A stretch of DNA of 64,000 nucleotides from Metopolophium dirhodum (Eukaryota > Arthropoda > Insecta > Hemiptera > Aphididae), in contig NC_083568.1 in assembly GCF_019925205.1 (NCBI RefSeq), forward strand, positions 8,554,393 through 8,618,392, read 5' to 3'. Of this stretch, positions 12,401-27,109 are shown piece after piece (position 1 is the stretch's first letter; the number at the start of each line of letters is the position of its first letter). The position numbers and the translations under genes are program-made. The notes under the pieces were generated by a model. That model searched no databases and was not told where the DNA came from. It saw only the letters and a list, made by a program, of their open reading frames with translations.

Positions 12401-15400
12401 AATAAATATGGTTAATATTCGACTAAAAAGTTATCGACAATCTATACCTATTGATGGGTTAGATAGGTATGATAGTATACTAATTAATAATAAATTAATA
12501 TTATAAATTAACTACCCACATACATTATAATAATACAAAACTATAATAACGACTATCGTATTTCACTAAGAGAAAATAATACGATATTTTTATTAGGTGG
12601 GTATATCTATATAATATTACATTCCCTAGGTATGTCATGTTTATACCGAGTAAATATCACTGGTAAATAAATATTATGCTGATGGAGCTTAATCCATTGT
12701 TCTTTGGAGCAGAAAGGTCATTCGCATATTTTTGTAGCCTGCAAAAGTGAAATATGTTTGATTTGAATTTAGAAATTGTACCAAATTAAAATAATTTCTA
12801 CGTAACATATTATTCTATATATTTTATTTACTATCTAGGCATCATCGCCCTTACCTTACCTAACCTGACCTTTTTGGAAGTCAATGGCAATCGTTCCCTA
12901 GTCGTGATTTGCGGTGTCTTCTCAATTTATGTTTAATAATAATTATTATTAAAAATAAAATCATTTGACCCAGTTAAAATGTATGTCATACCCATCATCC
13001 ATGTCCAATAATAATTTAAAGTTATAATATCTTGGTCCAATTCACACATCAAGTTTCTCCCTGAAACGCAGCTGTCAAACAGTTGCATAATTTTAACAAC
13101 CCCTCCCACACACACAGCATACGTCATCCCTAAAGGTGGACCAATAGCTCGGCGGGTTGGCATCCCCCTGCCCATTTCTACCATCGGATATTATAGATGC
13201 TGTTTTAATAGCACTCGTGTACCACAAGACTAGTTTGGCGACGAAGACGCGACCATCAAAACGCTGTAGCTGCGTCGGATATCCATATCAGTGGGCGCAC
13301 TGCAACAAACAATTCATCTTATTATAATTATATTATGTGCTGTCAGGAGTCATAAATTATTGTTTTTTTTTTAACCACAGTATATAAAAATCTATTCGAC
13401 GGCCTACTTTGTCTCTTCATTCTCGGGATTTTAATTTATTTATAAAATGTTGATTGAAATCCACTATACTATATACGGGCGACATTGTGTGGGCGAGATA
13501 GGGCTATCGATACCTCCTGGCTCCTAGTCCGGATATCCGCTGTTGGGTCACGCGTACACTACACGACGTTTAAGGTTTTGGGCCCGGGCTATTTGTTCCT
13601 CGATCGCCACCGCACGTCCTGAAAGCACTCGGGTGGGTCGTGTTACCGTGGTCATCGCATCGTATACACGTATAATAATATAATATACGTATTATTATAC
13701 CATTGTCCGCGGCACCCAAGACACTGCAGTGCTCTGTGCTCGGAATACGATTTAAAGACGACGGAAACCGTTGATTAGGATTATGCGGTAGGTATAGGTA
13801 TAGGTACATATTTTATAGCCATAAAACGCGCGACCGGAATCATAACGACTGCGGTGGTAAAAAACTTCTGCGGCGTGTATAATCAGTTGTATAGTAATAA
13901 TAGTATATGATATAATAATATGTGATCATCGGTTCTCGCTAAGCACATTTGCCTATTGTTGGTGCTGGGACACGTCTGCAGACGATCCGCGGGCGACACT
14001 TCGGCAGAATTCGTAATTTTTATTGACCGGCGCACTTTCGTAACGTCAATTCACACGCGGCCAAACCCGAAAAAACGCGTCGCGGGACTCGGGAACACAA
14101 TTTGACCGATCCCCCGTTTATCGTTTCCAATCCGAATATATGTGTGTATGACTAATGCATCACGACATTGTTTCGGCAAACGCTCGAGAGTCAAGGACAT
14201 TTTTGTCCGACCAGACAATGGTATGAAATCGCCTAATTTTTAAATAATAATAAAAAAAAAAATACCAAGCTAAAATGTTTTGAAAATACGCGTATTTCGT
14301 TTGTTGCGTTGTGCAATATTTCCTGTCCACGAGCTCGTATTATAGTCTGTGTTATAATTAATATTATAATGAAATTACATTCAATATATTATTTTGAAAT
14401 TCTTTTTCGATTCTTTTTCATTTGAATTTTTTAAGGTTATATATAGGCACCTAAACTTATAAATTTTGTATTGTGGACTGCAATCTGATGTTAGCGGATT
14501 CACTCCATTGGTTGCTAGCACAAACCAACTTGTATACGGCGATGCAATGGCTCTTTACTATATTATAATTATTATATTATTCCAATGTGCATAGAAGACG
14601 ACGTTATATTGAGGAAATAAACACGTTTATGTATTTGCAAAGTGCAACAAATATCGTTTTCAAACTACGTAGGTATAATATGTTCGGTAATTACCTATAA
14701 CCTATACACGTGTAAATTAAATGCGTATACCTTGTAACTTGTAAGTACCTGCTTAGAATATCATAATATACCTAGGTTATAGTCACCATGTATATACTGG
14801 GGAGCTCGAAGCTATATAATATTATATCATGATACGAATTGCAATAGTGAGTATATTTTGTTTTTTTTAATCAGTTTTCCCTATTATACACCTATAATCC
14901 AATTAAAAATATGGGTTTTTTTTTATTCAATGCGTCTTACCGTGTATTTTCAAAACCATTCTTTTTTAATTCGTTGTTATTAAATAAATTATTTCTATAT
15001 ATAGGATGGCCACATTTATATAAATTTTTTTTTTGTCTAATTTAAACCCGTAATTTTTTTTTTCTGCGTTACCTATTTAAAATGCTTACGTATCTGACAA
15101 TTTGTTTGCCTGAAAATTACAAGTTAAATTATTTATTTTCCTAAATTAATTCGAATATTGAGTTTTGCATAACTTTTCGAATTTCAAACAAAATACAAAC
15201 TATATGTATTAATAATTCAAACTGCATGTTAACTCCATAAATACTTAATTTATTGTACTATATATAATTTGACATTTCATTTTTTTTTTTTTTTGGAAAA
15301 TAATAAACCTTTAAATTGGATTTATTTTGCAATTAAATTTTTTAAATCACACGAAAACTATGTTATATATATATTTTTTTTTTTGGAAACCTGACACGAC

Positions 15401-18400
15401 AATAGATACCCTATATATATATATATATGTAGTATACATTTAGGTAGATAGTTATTATAAAATAGTTACATTATGTATTTTATAATTTGCAGTACTCTAA
15501 TAACACGTGCGTAATTACTATATTATTTTACTTCACCGCAGCGCCGAGGCGATGAAAAATTATAACGCCTTGATTATAAATTATTGTAACGTAGGTACAC
15601 GTCAGATTAATATTAACAATTGTTTAATGATCTCGATAAATTGTATACAAGAGCCGAGGAACGTGCAATTACGATGAAACAGAAATAAGATAGAACGTAT
15701 CATATTATGATATATGTATATAATGTATATTATATTATATATGTTTTGTATATTATATTCAGCAGTGTCATAGCAGCCTGCAGGAGAGGACACTAGGGGC
15801 ACGTGCTTTATGCCCTCCCACGGCGTCGATATAAAAATTACAGTTAATTTTTTCTTTCCTTCGCACATAAGTATAATAATAATATCTAATATTATATTAT
15901 ACGGTATTCTGCAATTTACTCACGAACACATTGACGAGAATGAATTATATAAATTCGTACTTATATATGTTGTATACATGTGTTTCAATTTCATTGAAAA
16001 TTCTACATATTATATTATTATATATTATGTACTGCAGGGATGACCAAAATACTTTTGAAATTGTATTTAAATAATTATTTGAATGAACGCAAAATACATA
16101 AATTTTCATCGAATAAATACCTATACGGCTATACAATAGATCATATTATTTTTAAAGAAGGAAGCTATATAATTTTTTTTTGATATTTATGAATATGTAA
16201 TTATAATTATTACCTATGTAGGTAGTAATTAACTATATTAATATTATTAATAAAATTAGTAACTTTGACGAATAAATTGACGAATTGCCTTTCAAAATTA
16301 CTAAACTTGAAAATGATGGTCCAAAAGTTTTGACCTAGTTGGGAATTGGGATATAAATTAAGTAGGACGTTGAAAACATTCGTTCAGCCGGGCCCGAGGA
16401 ACACTTCAAACTTGTATTGAAAAGTTTCTTTATTAATGGTTAGGTTGTGCGCAAAGTGAAAATTAAAATTCGATAAGCATTTAGTATTTACTATAAGATT
16501 ATGTTTTCATTAAAAATACTAAATACATTATTGAGTGGAAATACAAGATACGAAATACATTAGAAAAACACTATGTAAAACTATAGATATAAGATACAAG
16601 TGTATTTGAAATACTTCCCTTTATTCTATGCATATTACCGGTAAAAATGTAATAGCTCAGGTCGAAAAAATGATTTTTTAACAAGTGGTTTTTTTTTTCG
16701 TCATATTCATTACAACCACTACTATTGTATGACGTGATATCTGAAACTCCGTTATCACACTACACAATACTGCGCCCGTGTAGTCGAGCACCTGCACTTA
16801 TCTGTAATATTACCTACGTATACAATAATTAATATCTCATTATTATTATTACATCATTTATTTAATTTTACCTGCAGTATATGCATATGTGTATAAATAT
16901 CCATTATGTCATTGTTACCTATACTGGCGAAATTATATTGTTTGCCCATGTAAGTCGAATAAAAAACATGGAAAAGATTTACAAAAGTTTCTACTATTTT
17001 CAAACACATCCGGCAGGATACTAGCTGCAGCTAGACCATTATAATAATATGTATTTGATAACGTAATAAACGAGCGGTGTGCTAACCGGCACAAAATCCT
17101 GGCTATACGACACCTGCAGATACCTATTACCTATGAGTACGCCTACGTTTTATAATGTGTCTATGTGTCCCAAGACAATTACCGTGCAGATTACCAACAA
17201 TATCGAAATCGAGAAAGAAGATTAGATCATTACGACATTGCCGTTATTATTATATGTTTCGTAAAACGCGTCAACGTATTAGAAATTAGAACGTATATAG
17301 GTACATATTATGCAGTCGGCAATAATATAATAATTGTTTCATATAATAGGTAGGGGTCTAGTATGTAATCCTACAGTGCCGTCCTTAAAAATAATTGCAA
17401 GGCCCCGTGCGAAAATAACTATCGAGCCCTAACATTAATTTATACTTACAATTGCCTTTAAAATACTTATACTTTTTACTATTCATAAATTAATGTATTT
17501 GAAACATATAGACCTATAAAAGAGAGATTTATAGGTCTATGACTTAAAATTAACGAACTTCAGAAGAATTGTTCATATTTCAGTAGAAGTAGAAGAAATG
17601 GTGAAGTCTTTGCACTGTACACCGAAAAAGTCGTAGCACTTACATAATTATTATATATATCTCCAATAAGAAAGTTAAGGCTAAGAACAGTGCACGCAAC
17701 AAAAAAAAGCTCTCGGACTTTCTGAAAACTTACTGTACCAGTGTACCACATGGTTTTGTACTTTTGTCCAACCGTGTTTGCTCCATTATTATATATTATC
17801 TTTGACCTCAACAGATGAGTATTTACTTACTACAATATATTATATGTTGCTGTTTTATCTCTAAGGAATTCCTTCGGTATTTCTATATAAACGTTTTTAA
17901 TGTTATGAGATTTTCCAATTTTTTTTTTCTGAACACGAGACCTTTCCTAGGTTTAACTGGACCGACAGAAATCGTTTAAATAACATATAATATTATAATA
18001 TAAAATAAAATTATATATTATGTTTTCATCTCTGGACTCGATATCGGGAATTTCTTTTAAATTCCTCTCGATGCCTTTATACCCGGGATCGATAGTGTCG
18101 TTACCTACGTATATTATATGGCACACCGACGATGACTATATAGGTACGCGTGGTATAACATTCGATCGTTTATTGGTATATACGCGATGACGTTATGTAA
18201 AATTTCGTCGACTGCGTATAAGGTATATATCGCAATTTATTATTCTCTCTCCCCCGCGCGTTTGCGGTGTTCTTGAAAGCCTTATAACGTTAGCGTATAT
18301 CATATAATATAATATAATATAATATTAAAACACGCGTGCACCTACCTAGTTTGAATATTGCGTAACCGCGATATAAAACGGCGTCCCTATTTGCCAGCGA

Positions 18401-19700
18401 ATCGCGTACCTACCTATAATATACACATTATACGTGCGACTATACAGAACGCAGATAATGATATACATAATATTTTCTGCGGCTTATACAGGCAATAGGT
18501 ATACTAAACGTGGTGCACGGACGGCATCAATCGTTCGCATATATTGTAATAATATTATAATATATTGTACGAGCGACGGTGTCACAACGCCGGGCGGGCT
18601 TTCTTCAAGTCTCTTGGAGATTTGAATTTAATCGAGTTACCGATTATTATTATTTCGTGCCCTTGGCATCAATATATATACTTGGGTATACGCGCGTATA
18701 CCTCTGTTCGCAGGTTAGGTTATAATGACGGTACCCGCGGTGACATTCGCGTGCAGTATCCATGCGATACATTTTCATCGGACCCATATTATATTATAAT
18801 ATAATATTTTATTTTGTTATTGTAATAATATACGCGTACACGTCGTTTGTGCAGTGTACGCGACGCCGCGGCGCACTTCTCCGGCCGCGACTATATTATT
18901 ATTGTAATACGTATAATAATATTCAATATTGGAAACCGCCGAATGATAAAAAAATATGTCATAATATAATACACCAGCTAGTAGCTAGGTATACACCTAT
19001 ATAGTGTACAACGAGATACTAAAAATATTTACAGAAACGTAAAACCTCCGGTCTGCACGCTCGTATTTTTCACGAATATACAATATCTCCGATGAAATAT
19101 ATTATGTAAACTTATATTTTGGTATATATCTACCTACTTACAATAATAAGCCACGCATGTACAGGTATATTCGCCTGTATAATATTATACATACACCTTT
19201 GTGACGACGCATATAACATCTGATGGATGCTGCGGTATATTTATTTCATATTATATATGCGTTGTATTTATTATAATCACAACTACAGTATTATTATTAT
19301 TTTATTCCACTCGAGGTTATTTTTCACATAGGTACAATATAATAATAATAATAATAATACATACATACAAGCGATATCCTGCCTGTATATGACGTCGTAT
19401 CGTGTAGAACTTGATATACATATTATATTCGCTTGTAATGAAATACATTTGTATTAAATGCTATATAACATAATCATAATATATTATTGTAGTGATTGTG
19501 CATTTGTGCATTGGCTCGTAACGGTGCGTAAAGCATAAATCACCTATATACGCCCATAATAGCATTATACGTATTATATTATTTAATTTACGTATTTTTG
19601 TTTGTCAGTGTTATACGTCTATGGTATAGGACACGAGATTAAACTATCCGCCTGTCCTACTCTATACACCTGCCATACCTAATCATTTAATAATAAAGAA
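9430..19700. other. Long AT-rich stretch, no gene supported
   Basis: About 10 kb with A/T homopolymers (for example the A run at 11187-11206 and T runs near 15051 and 15290), an AAT microsatellite at about 11500-11523, AT runs near 15417-15427, and an (AATAT)n-like run at 18301-18326. ORFs here are short and mostly Ile/Tyr/Asn-rich, as expected from ATA/TAT-rich DNA. A GC-richer part at about 13.5-14.1 kb and another at about 18.1-18.9 kb show no exon I can defend. Confidence 0.5.
18301..18326. repeat. AT-rich pentanucleotide microsatellite
   Basis: Repeated TATAA/AATAT units run in register for about 26 bp. This is a simple sequence repeat with no other feature attached. Confidence 0.7.
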
Positions 19701-19703
19701 TTA

Positions 19704-19795
19704 TAGTGAAACCTCTCTATTATAATGTCTAGCGTGGACACCATACCTACGGCCATGCGGGAATTAAAATTTATCGGCAAACAGAGGTTTCACTG
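19704..19795. mobile_element. Small pogo/mariner-like MITE
   Basis: The left end TAGTGAAACCTCT and the right end AGAGGTTTCACTG are a 12-13 bp inverted pair enclosing about 92 bp. The internal text CTATTATAATGTC...GTGGACACC resembles the subterminal sequence of pogo-type elements of the Tc1/mariner superfamily, known for CAGTGAAACCTCT ends. TA precedes the left end, but a clean TA is not seen directly after the right end, so the boundaries are approximate. Confidence 0.55.
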
Positions 19796-20431
19796 CAGTA
19801 TCTAACACCGCGTTATTTGGTCAAATCAAAATTTTTATGACTTTTTTTATTTCGTCCCGAAATATGTCATTAAAAAATAATCCCTATTGTACTAGGATAT
19901 AACTAATATGTATTTATGAAATATGATGCCATTCTGACGTGTACCTAGCCTACCACTTGTCACTTGAGTCTTGGAGTCTATTAATCTCTACGGTTTTAGA
20001 TAATAAAACTCTAAATGCATCTCGAAAAAAATAATTTTATGCACTTGACGAATTAATTTTTTTTTTATTATAAATGCGTTATAAATTGTACCTATTATTT
20101 TAATATTGACAATGACATTAAATCTAATGTACTAAGACTAAGCAAACAGTACAAAGTGAAATGTGCGCGTCTATAAGAAGTACCTCCATGTGACCATGTG
20201 TAATGTGTATATAATAGGTAATATTATTAATATTAACAAATCATATCTGACTACTTATATTAGTTATAAATTGGAATTTTTTGTGTCAATTTAATATTTG
20301 TAAAACAAATAACAGTATTAAAGTATAGCAAGTGAGCAAATGAGTTATGTGCTAATTAGCTTGTTAGCTTTTCAGCTTTAATAATTTAAAGTTTCACTAT
20401 ATTTCCATCGATCAAACGATTTCATTCAGGA

Positions 20432-20713
20432 ATGGTCGGTATCTATATAGCGTGGTCGCCGGTCGGGGGATGGAATATAAAGAAATGGTTCTCGGAAACT
20501 GACAACAAATTTGAGAGAAAAAAGAGTTTAAAGGACTATTACTATTTTGGTATTGTTTTTCTACCGCAAAAGGGAAATATGTCAAAAAAGATGGATAAGA
20601 ATCATTTCTACCAGTGTTTACCTATACTAGCCACTGATTACATTACAACACAATATTATGTCCATATAGAAAACAAAAAAAATATATTGGCTCTCGATTC
20701 TCGTGAGGTGTAA
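20432..20713 (+). CDS. Orphan ORF of 93 codons, doubtful
   Basis: An ATG-started frame of 93 residues has more balanced amino-acid use than most ORFs here, including Trp, Gly, Lys and Gln, and stretches such as WNIKKWFSETDNKFERKK and YYYFGIVFLPQKGNMSKK. No domain is recognised, and no signal peptide or transmembrane helix is obvious. It could be a fragment of a transposase or an old gene, or chance. It lies upstream of the microexon at 21945, but its frame does not link to it. Confidence 0.2.
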   Translation: MVGIYIAWSPVGGWNIKKWFSETDNKFERKKSLKDYYYFGIVFLPQKGNMSKKMDKNHFYQCLPILATDYITTQYYVHIENKKNILALDSREV

Positions 20714-21223
20714 ATACATTTATTATTTATGTCCTATTCTCCACATCGCCTTATAAAATAAACTTAAAGGTGTCCCTATGAAAAGATAAAAGACTAGGTA
20801 GATTTTATAGTACGTATACCTAATAATTTTGTTATGATATATATTATATTGATAACATAATATCATAAAATGTCATACTGATATAGATATCTACATAGGA
20901 GTGCTTGGAGAGACGTAGTCCACCACCCCCCGCCCAAAAAAAAAAATCATACAGCTGGTACTTAATTTATCATTTCTTCAGCAATTTAGAAAATACAGTG
21001 AATAATCATTAATAAAATATAAAAATGTATTTAAAATTGTATTTGCAACCTAACCTATATTGTATTCCTGATAAGTGAAACACGGAGCATAGATTAATAC
21101 GATTAAAAGTCTATATGACACGGAGTCACGGACTATGTTAAATTACAATAATTGTGAATAATTATTGTCTTTTATATAAAAAAAAATGTGGTACTAACAA
21201 TTATTAACTAACTATCAAACTAT

Positions 21224-21451
21224 ACTTGAACAAAAGTATGTTTTGATTTTGATGAATATGAGGAGGTGCCCAGTGAATTTTCTTTTATCAATACTATGTG
21301 TTCGGTATTTCAGTCTCAACAAAAAATTCAGATAATTGCGCATTTGCACAAATATATTATGTACCATAAACTATTAAGTATAAGTACTGAAGACTGTACG
21401 CAATATTTACAATTAAATGCAATATTTGTGTTGGTATTTTTTTTTTTTTAA
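21224..21451 (+). pseudogene. Coding-like remnant with acidic start, unassigned
   Basis: The frame is open from a stop just upstream and begins with the acidic stretch FDFDEYEEVPSEF. It continues with QSQQKIQIIAHLHKYIMYHK and STEDCTQYLQL before running into a T homopolymer. The composition is unlike neighbouring ATA-driven ORFs. The first in-frame ATG falls after the acidic stretch, so this would be an internal piece of a decayed gene or transposon protein. The family is not recognised. Confidence 0.25.
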
Positions 21452-21944
21452 AGAAATATAAATTTAATATAATAAAACAGCTTCCACGCTGTACTCTAAA
21501 ATAATAAGACACGTCTAAAACTCTAATATTTGAAATTTATTTAAAATGTAAATTCATATATGCAAAACATCGCATAGTACCTATAATAACTACCTACCAT
21601 CGTTACAACTTCCGTAGTAATCATTCTAGTTACGTTACACTGATTATCATTATATGCATTACTAAAGCATAACGATAATCTATTGTAGTCTGAAAAATAT
21701 GTCAAACATTAAATATAATATATTTTTGTACAGTTAATAACATTTTGCAAAATATTCGTTTCATGTAGGTAGTACTGATACTAGGGAAAAATTTTAGAAA
21801 TTATTATTATTATTATTATTATTATCCCGGTAATAATAATCATAACAATAATTGTGTAAATAAATATTGTTCAATTTATTTAATTACCTATTAGTAAAAG
21901 ATAATATTTATCTATTTTAATTATTTTTTATTTTTTATTTTTAG

Positions 21945-21971
21945 ATCCAGAATACTCTTCCGAACATGTCG
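21945..21971 (+). CDS. 27-nt microexon, juxtamembrane segment of split membrane-protein gene
   Basis: The acceptor TTTTTATTTTTAG ends at 21944, after a long T-rich tract. The donor GTAAGT begins at 21972 and is a strong consensus. The exon is 27 nt and reads in phase 1 as (D)PEYSSEHV, where the first codon is shared with an unseen upstream exon and the last base starts the Asp codon completed at 30730. Joined to the 30730 exon it gives a short hydrophilic stretch just before a transmembrane helix, as expected of an extracellular juxtamembrane linker. The next exon upstream must end in phase 1 with a G; I could not identify it here. Support rests on splice signals and phase agreement, because an exon this small carries little coding signal itself. 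Confidence 0.6.
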
Positions 21972-22658
21972 GTAAGTCACAAACATTATCATACTTGTTA
22001 AATAACCAATAATATGTTAACATTAATTTGGTATATTATATTATTATATTTAGTATCTAAAACTATATTATATAACAAATATTCGTATAAGTACTAAAAA
22101 TTATTATTCCTATACAACGATATTTGATATACCTAATAATATGTGATCAATAGTTTTGATGCATGAATCGTTTTACAATATTAAACAAATATTTTTAATA
22201 AAAACAAATTTGTATAGAAATGTTACATAATTCAGTCTACATGACGTGAATTTATAGATGTAAACAAGTTTTTTACCTAACCTAGTTAATTAGTTTTTCA
22301 TTATTTAAACAAAAGTTAAATCTTGAAAAATAAAAATGAATGTAAATAATATTTTTATGCTAAATCTTCTCAATTCTTCTCAATTATATCTATCATTAAC
22401 TGTATATTTGTCTTCTGATTTGGTTAAGTAAACATAATAATCAACTATGTATCATTGCATCACATTGTATAAATGTAATAAAAATTTAATAGCACAATTA
22501 TTTTTATTTTACAATATTTTAGACTATTTGAATAGTTGTATATACAATTTAAATTAAATATATAAGATTAATGAATGAAGTTCTTTACTAAAAAGTAAAA
22601 ATTAAAATAAAGTTTTATAAATATACCAATTTATTTGTAAGTAGCTGACTTTATAATG

Positions 22659-23418
22659 TCAGTGGCGCAACTGCTGCAACTACCGGGAGGGGTTGATTCG
22701 ATCACGGGGGCATCCATAATTAACTGACACGAGGGGGTTCTGCAGGCCAAACCAGTAATAGCTTATTTTCATATTTGATTACAAATTTCACAACAAATCA
22801 CAATATTTTGATAGGTATATGAAAAAAAAAGGTCACGAAATACAATCCAATACGTTAAATGTTATTAAACGAAAAATCAAAATTATCAAGGGCACAATGT
22901 GGAAATGTATAACATACAAAGACGAGTATATTATCTACTATCTGAGATCTGAATTAGTGTGCTATTCTATAGATAGTGAATAGTCACTGATGTATTGGTT
23001 AAATAATTCATGGGTATCCGGCGTATAATATACTATAAATACCTTTTTTACGTATACAAATCAAAAAATTATTTCAACAAAAAAATCTTTAAAATGTAAA
23101 TAAAATATGTTTAGGTAATAGGTATACTGATTAAAATTTAATAGTAGCGCATACAATGTGTCTATGTATATGATATATTAATACAAAGTTAAAACTTAAC
23201 AATTAAATACTATATACTTCTTCAATTTGAAAAAATGTGTGTATATTGATTTGTATCATGAAATTATAGTATTAGAATCTTATTAATCGACAATTGATCG
23301 ACCACAAATGTTTTTTTTACTATAGGATGAGCGTGGAAGACTAATAAAAACATAAATTAAGGCTCCTTCATTAACTGAAATTACATTGGAATCCCAGTTT
23401 GTCTAGTTGCGCCACTGC
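22659..23418. mobile_element. hAT-like element D, non-autonomous
   Basis: Terminal inverted repeats CAGTGGCGCAACT (left, from 22660) and AGTTGCGCCACTG (right, to 23417) match over 13 bp. Including one further base at each end, the flanks are TTATAATG and TTATAATC, a 7-of-8 target duplication. The element is about 760 bp. The interior has no transposase frame and includes a G/C-richer left subterminal part (GGGAGGGGTTGATTCG) typical of these repeats. Confidence 0.78.
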
Positions 23419-26400
23419 TTATAATCTAATGTATTCATAAATTATGCCTCGTAATGTTTTTGGTTGTATCCGACGTGTTTACAAACATATTTTTAATAAT
23501 CAGTTTATTATTAAGTATATATTATCATGTACATTAAAACATAACGCAAACGTATTTATGTTATTTCTCGTGGGGAATTACAAATCCGTTAAATCTGAAC
23601 ACTTAAACTTTCAATTGGGGATTTCTATGACGCAGGTCGCGGGTTAAAAAACAATTATCTTTGATTTAATTTGTTATTATCCCCAATACATATGTCAATA
23701 ATGTTTACATATAATATTAACTATATATACTGTTTAGCTTTTATACACTACACAATATATTTGATACAACTTAATATTTAACCTAATAATATACACTTGA
23801 CACAAGCATGACGTTTAGATTTTTTTAGATTACATATAAAATTAATTGGCAAACGTAAATTAACACATAATATCCATACCTACTTTTACCTTGTTTGAAG
23901 TATAGGCACCTATAAACTGTATTTGACGATTTATAATTTTTATGTTACAACTGAAAACGACTTAAATGTATATAACTTCGTTATAACTTATAACTCATTA
24001 GTCATTACTATATACAATGCATATCAGTAATCAGTACCTATATCACGGAGAAAAAATATTATCCTATCATTTATACCGGAAAAAAATTATATTTAAAATT
24101 TTATTTAGTTTGGTTTTTGATCAGGCATCTATAACATAAAACCTATTAAGATTTATATATACCTACACGGCTACACAAACGTTCAAAATTGAAATTTATA
24201 TTGACACTTTTTCATGGAATAATATAATGATAATATTTTTTATTCAAACAGATAATATAAATGAATACTTTCTTAAACTTAAGACATAACTTATTAGTTA
24301 TAACTTAGCATAATATGAAATATTATTTACCTCTCTACGTCATTAGCTAGAGTAGTAACACAGTAGCTATTTACAAAAAAAAGTAGGTAATCGTAAATAA
24401 CAACAAAGGATAACTTTTTAAATCATAATACTAGAATAAACACCGCGATTTAAATAGTTATAGTAGTTATAGATAGTAATTACTAAGCTTAATTATCTAA
24501 AACGTCATCAAATTTTTGTATATATTAAGTACGAATAAATATAAACATCAAATTAATATAATATATACTTAGGTATACAGATATACGCATCAGAATATTA
24601 TTATGATTTATTTAAATTGATTCCTACTCAAGTCTTTGGTAATTAAGTACCTATTGACCTACTGAATATTATATTTTAACTAATCGTCTAGTATTTTTGG
24701 TTAAAATATATATATTATGTATAATAAGTACAACTATGATATTGTATTTTAAATTTAAAAAAAAATAATGTCATATATTTGGAATTTGGATAACAGTAAT
24801 ATTTCATCCATAAATACATTTTCAACATATTTCTTTTATTGCAATCTACAATCAGATAACCCTTATTTAATTTGAATATAACTATATGACATATGTAAAA
24901 CAGGTCACATTACAAAAAAAAAAAAAAAATAGTTGGTAATTTTATTTCAAAATCAAATATCATTTTTAAATTACCTATAATACGAGTACATTGCAGATAA
25001 GTATAGGTAGTTAAATTATTTCTAATGCCCTTTGATTGAAATCGTATTAGGTAGGTATTGCAATTGTATTCGATGCATTTTAAACTAACCATAATAATAT
25101 ATAAATACTTAAATATTTGCTTTTTAGCCTATCCAATTATAATAATCAGCTTTTTTTTAATGATTGTTCAAGTTTATAGTCATTATACTCAATTTTATTA
25201 TCACTTAAAACGATAAAAAAAACAGTTAATGAGTAATTGAATATTCCAGACAATCTATATTTTCTATAATTGAACAATGACAAAATATAATTATTGCATA
25301 CATATAATTATAGTTCGTGGTATTACGATTACCATTATTCAGCCCCATGTGTTGTAAAACTCTTCATTAGGTGACAAAATGTCAACCAATGGTAATCATG
25401 ATAATTATATATTAAAATTGTAATAATAATATAGTATATATGATACTTAGGTATGTACACAAATAAGTAACTAATGATTGACAGTGTTATATTATTATAA
25501 AATTGTATTTTAGAAGAGACTAACTAAGCTAGTTTTGTTTTATTAGAGCTTGTAGTGTAATAATGAATTCAATTATACTCATATACCTATTGGACTAAAA
25601 CGTTTAAAGTTCTAATATTAGTAATTTATAATTAATATATATTTATGTGTAAAGCACCTAAATGTATTGGGTTTATCATTTAAACATGTATTTTATTTAT
25701 TATTCTTTCTAGATACTCTCACGTTCATCGATAATTCGTTCATTTTTATGAACCATTATTTTTTCTTTGCCCTTTGGACATACAAGATGTAATCATTTAT
25801 TGTAAACTGCATACAATAATCTATAAAGTCATTATATTATTATTTATAACGATATTATGTTTTATGTGTTGATAAAAAGTTAGTTTCTATTTTTATTTTT
25901 TGGAAACTTTATATTACGTAATTGTAAATTATAATTGGCTTGACCCCTCTCTCCCTCCAAAAAAAAAAAAAAATGTTTATTTTATACAAATTGTGAAGAT
26001 CTCAAAACGTATAACAACACATTTTTTTCTATAGTTTTATTAGTAAATAATTATTATTATACAAAGACAGTAGTATTATACAATATTATACACAATAATA
26101 TGATTTTCATTGAATTCACGATAGATATTATGAATGACACTATGGCGAAAATTAACCCGTCTTATTCATGGACGGTAATCATAATAGGATAACCAACGCG
26201 GGTCACTTCTCCAATAAAATACTAGTCTGTCAAAAAATCTATCAAATCTTGGTCTATACTAACGGCACTATATAAAAGATTAATAAACTGTCTGTATGCG
26301 GATATTCTAATCCTCTGATTGCGAACCTGGCTTACAATAATCTCTCTGAAAATCCACCTTGTCACCTAAATAGGGAGTTTAAGCAGGACTTAAAATAGTC

Positions 26401-26990
26401 ACTGGAATTCCGTCAATGGACGATAGCTTTTACACTCGCAGTAAATTTATAAATTTTTTTTTTTAAAACGTTGCTTATTGTACGTAATTTTCTATACAGA
26501 TTGTAGGTACCCGCCTACTCGTATGTTTATATTTAAAACTTCAATATTTTGCAGAAATTAAATGTAATAATTATTTTTTATTACCTAACTACAATTTATT
26601 GTTTGTTCATTTTTGTAAAGGTATTTAATTGCTTATTATTAAAAAATAATTTTACTGCGTATGTTGTTATTTATTGCAGTTTTAGGATGGATTTATTTAA
26701 ACTCATTGATGATATAGTTAAACTGGCCTACCTATCTACTATTTGTAATAATACATATACATAAAGCATGTTACAAATTATTGCATAGTTGCATAAAATA
26801 TGTACCTATACCTAATGCAACAACCACATTACTAATCATTACTTTATACTTCAATGTTAATTTCAATAATTAACACGTGAGATAAAACGTCGATAGTATA
26901 AGATATTAACAGGTTGCCAATCGATCCAGTATATTTGATATTCAGAATTGAAATAATTTCTTTGATGTGAACGGAACGCATCGAAACGTG
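23419..26990. other. AT-rich intronic DNA, no gene supported
   Basis: This part of the intron holds simple A/T runs (for example the A run near 24913-24928) and no splice-flanked open frame. A segment at about 26140-26430 has mixed composition and short open stretches in more than one frame, but shows no recognisable domain. Confidence 0.45.
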
Positions 26991-27109
26991 CATAACCTAA
27001 TATCCAGTGCTCGAATTGGGGAGGTGCGCAGGGGGACGGAGCTCCCCTACTACTTTAATTTTTTTTTGTGTATCCCCACTATTTCTTTTTTTTTTTTACT
27101 TGTGGATGG

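Noticed and set aside
17376..17430. Single hAT-like end (CAGTGCCGTCCTTAAAAAT)
   Set aside because: No opposite terminus or target duplication was found downstream, so a full element could not be delimited.
26140..26430. Possible second LINE fragment
   Set aside because: Both strands have stops every few dozen codons and no reverse-transcriptase motif could be recognised.
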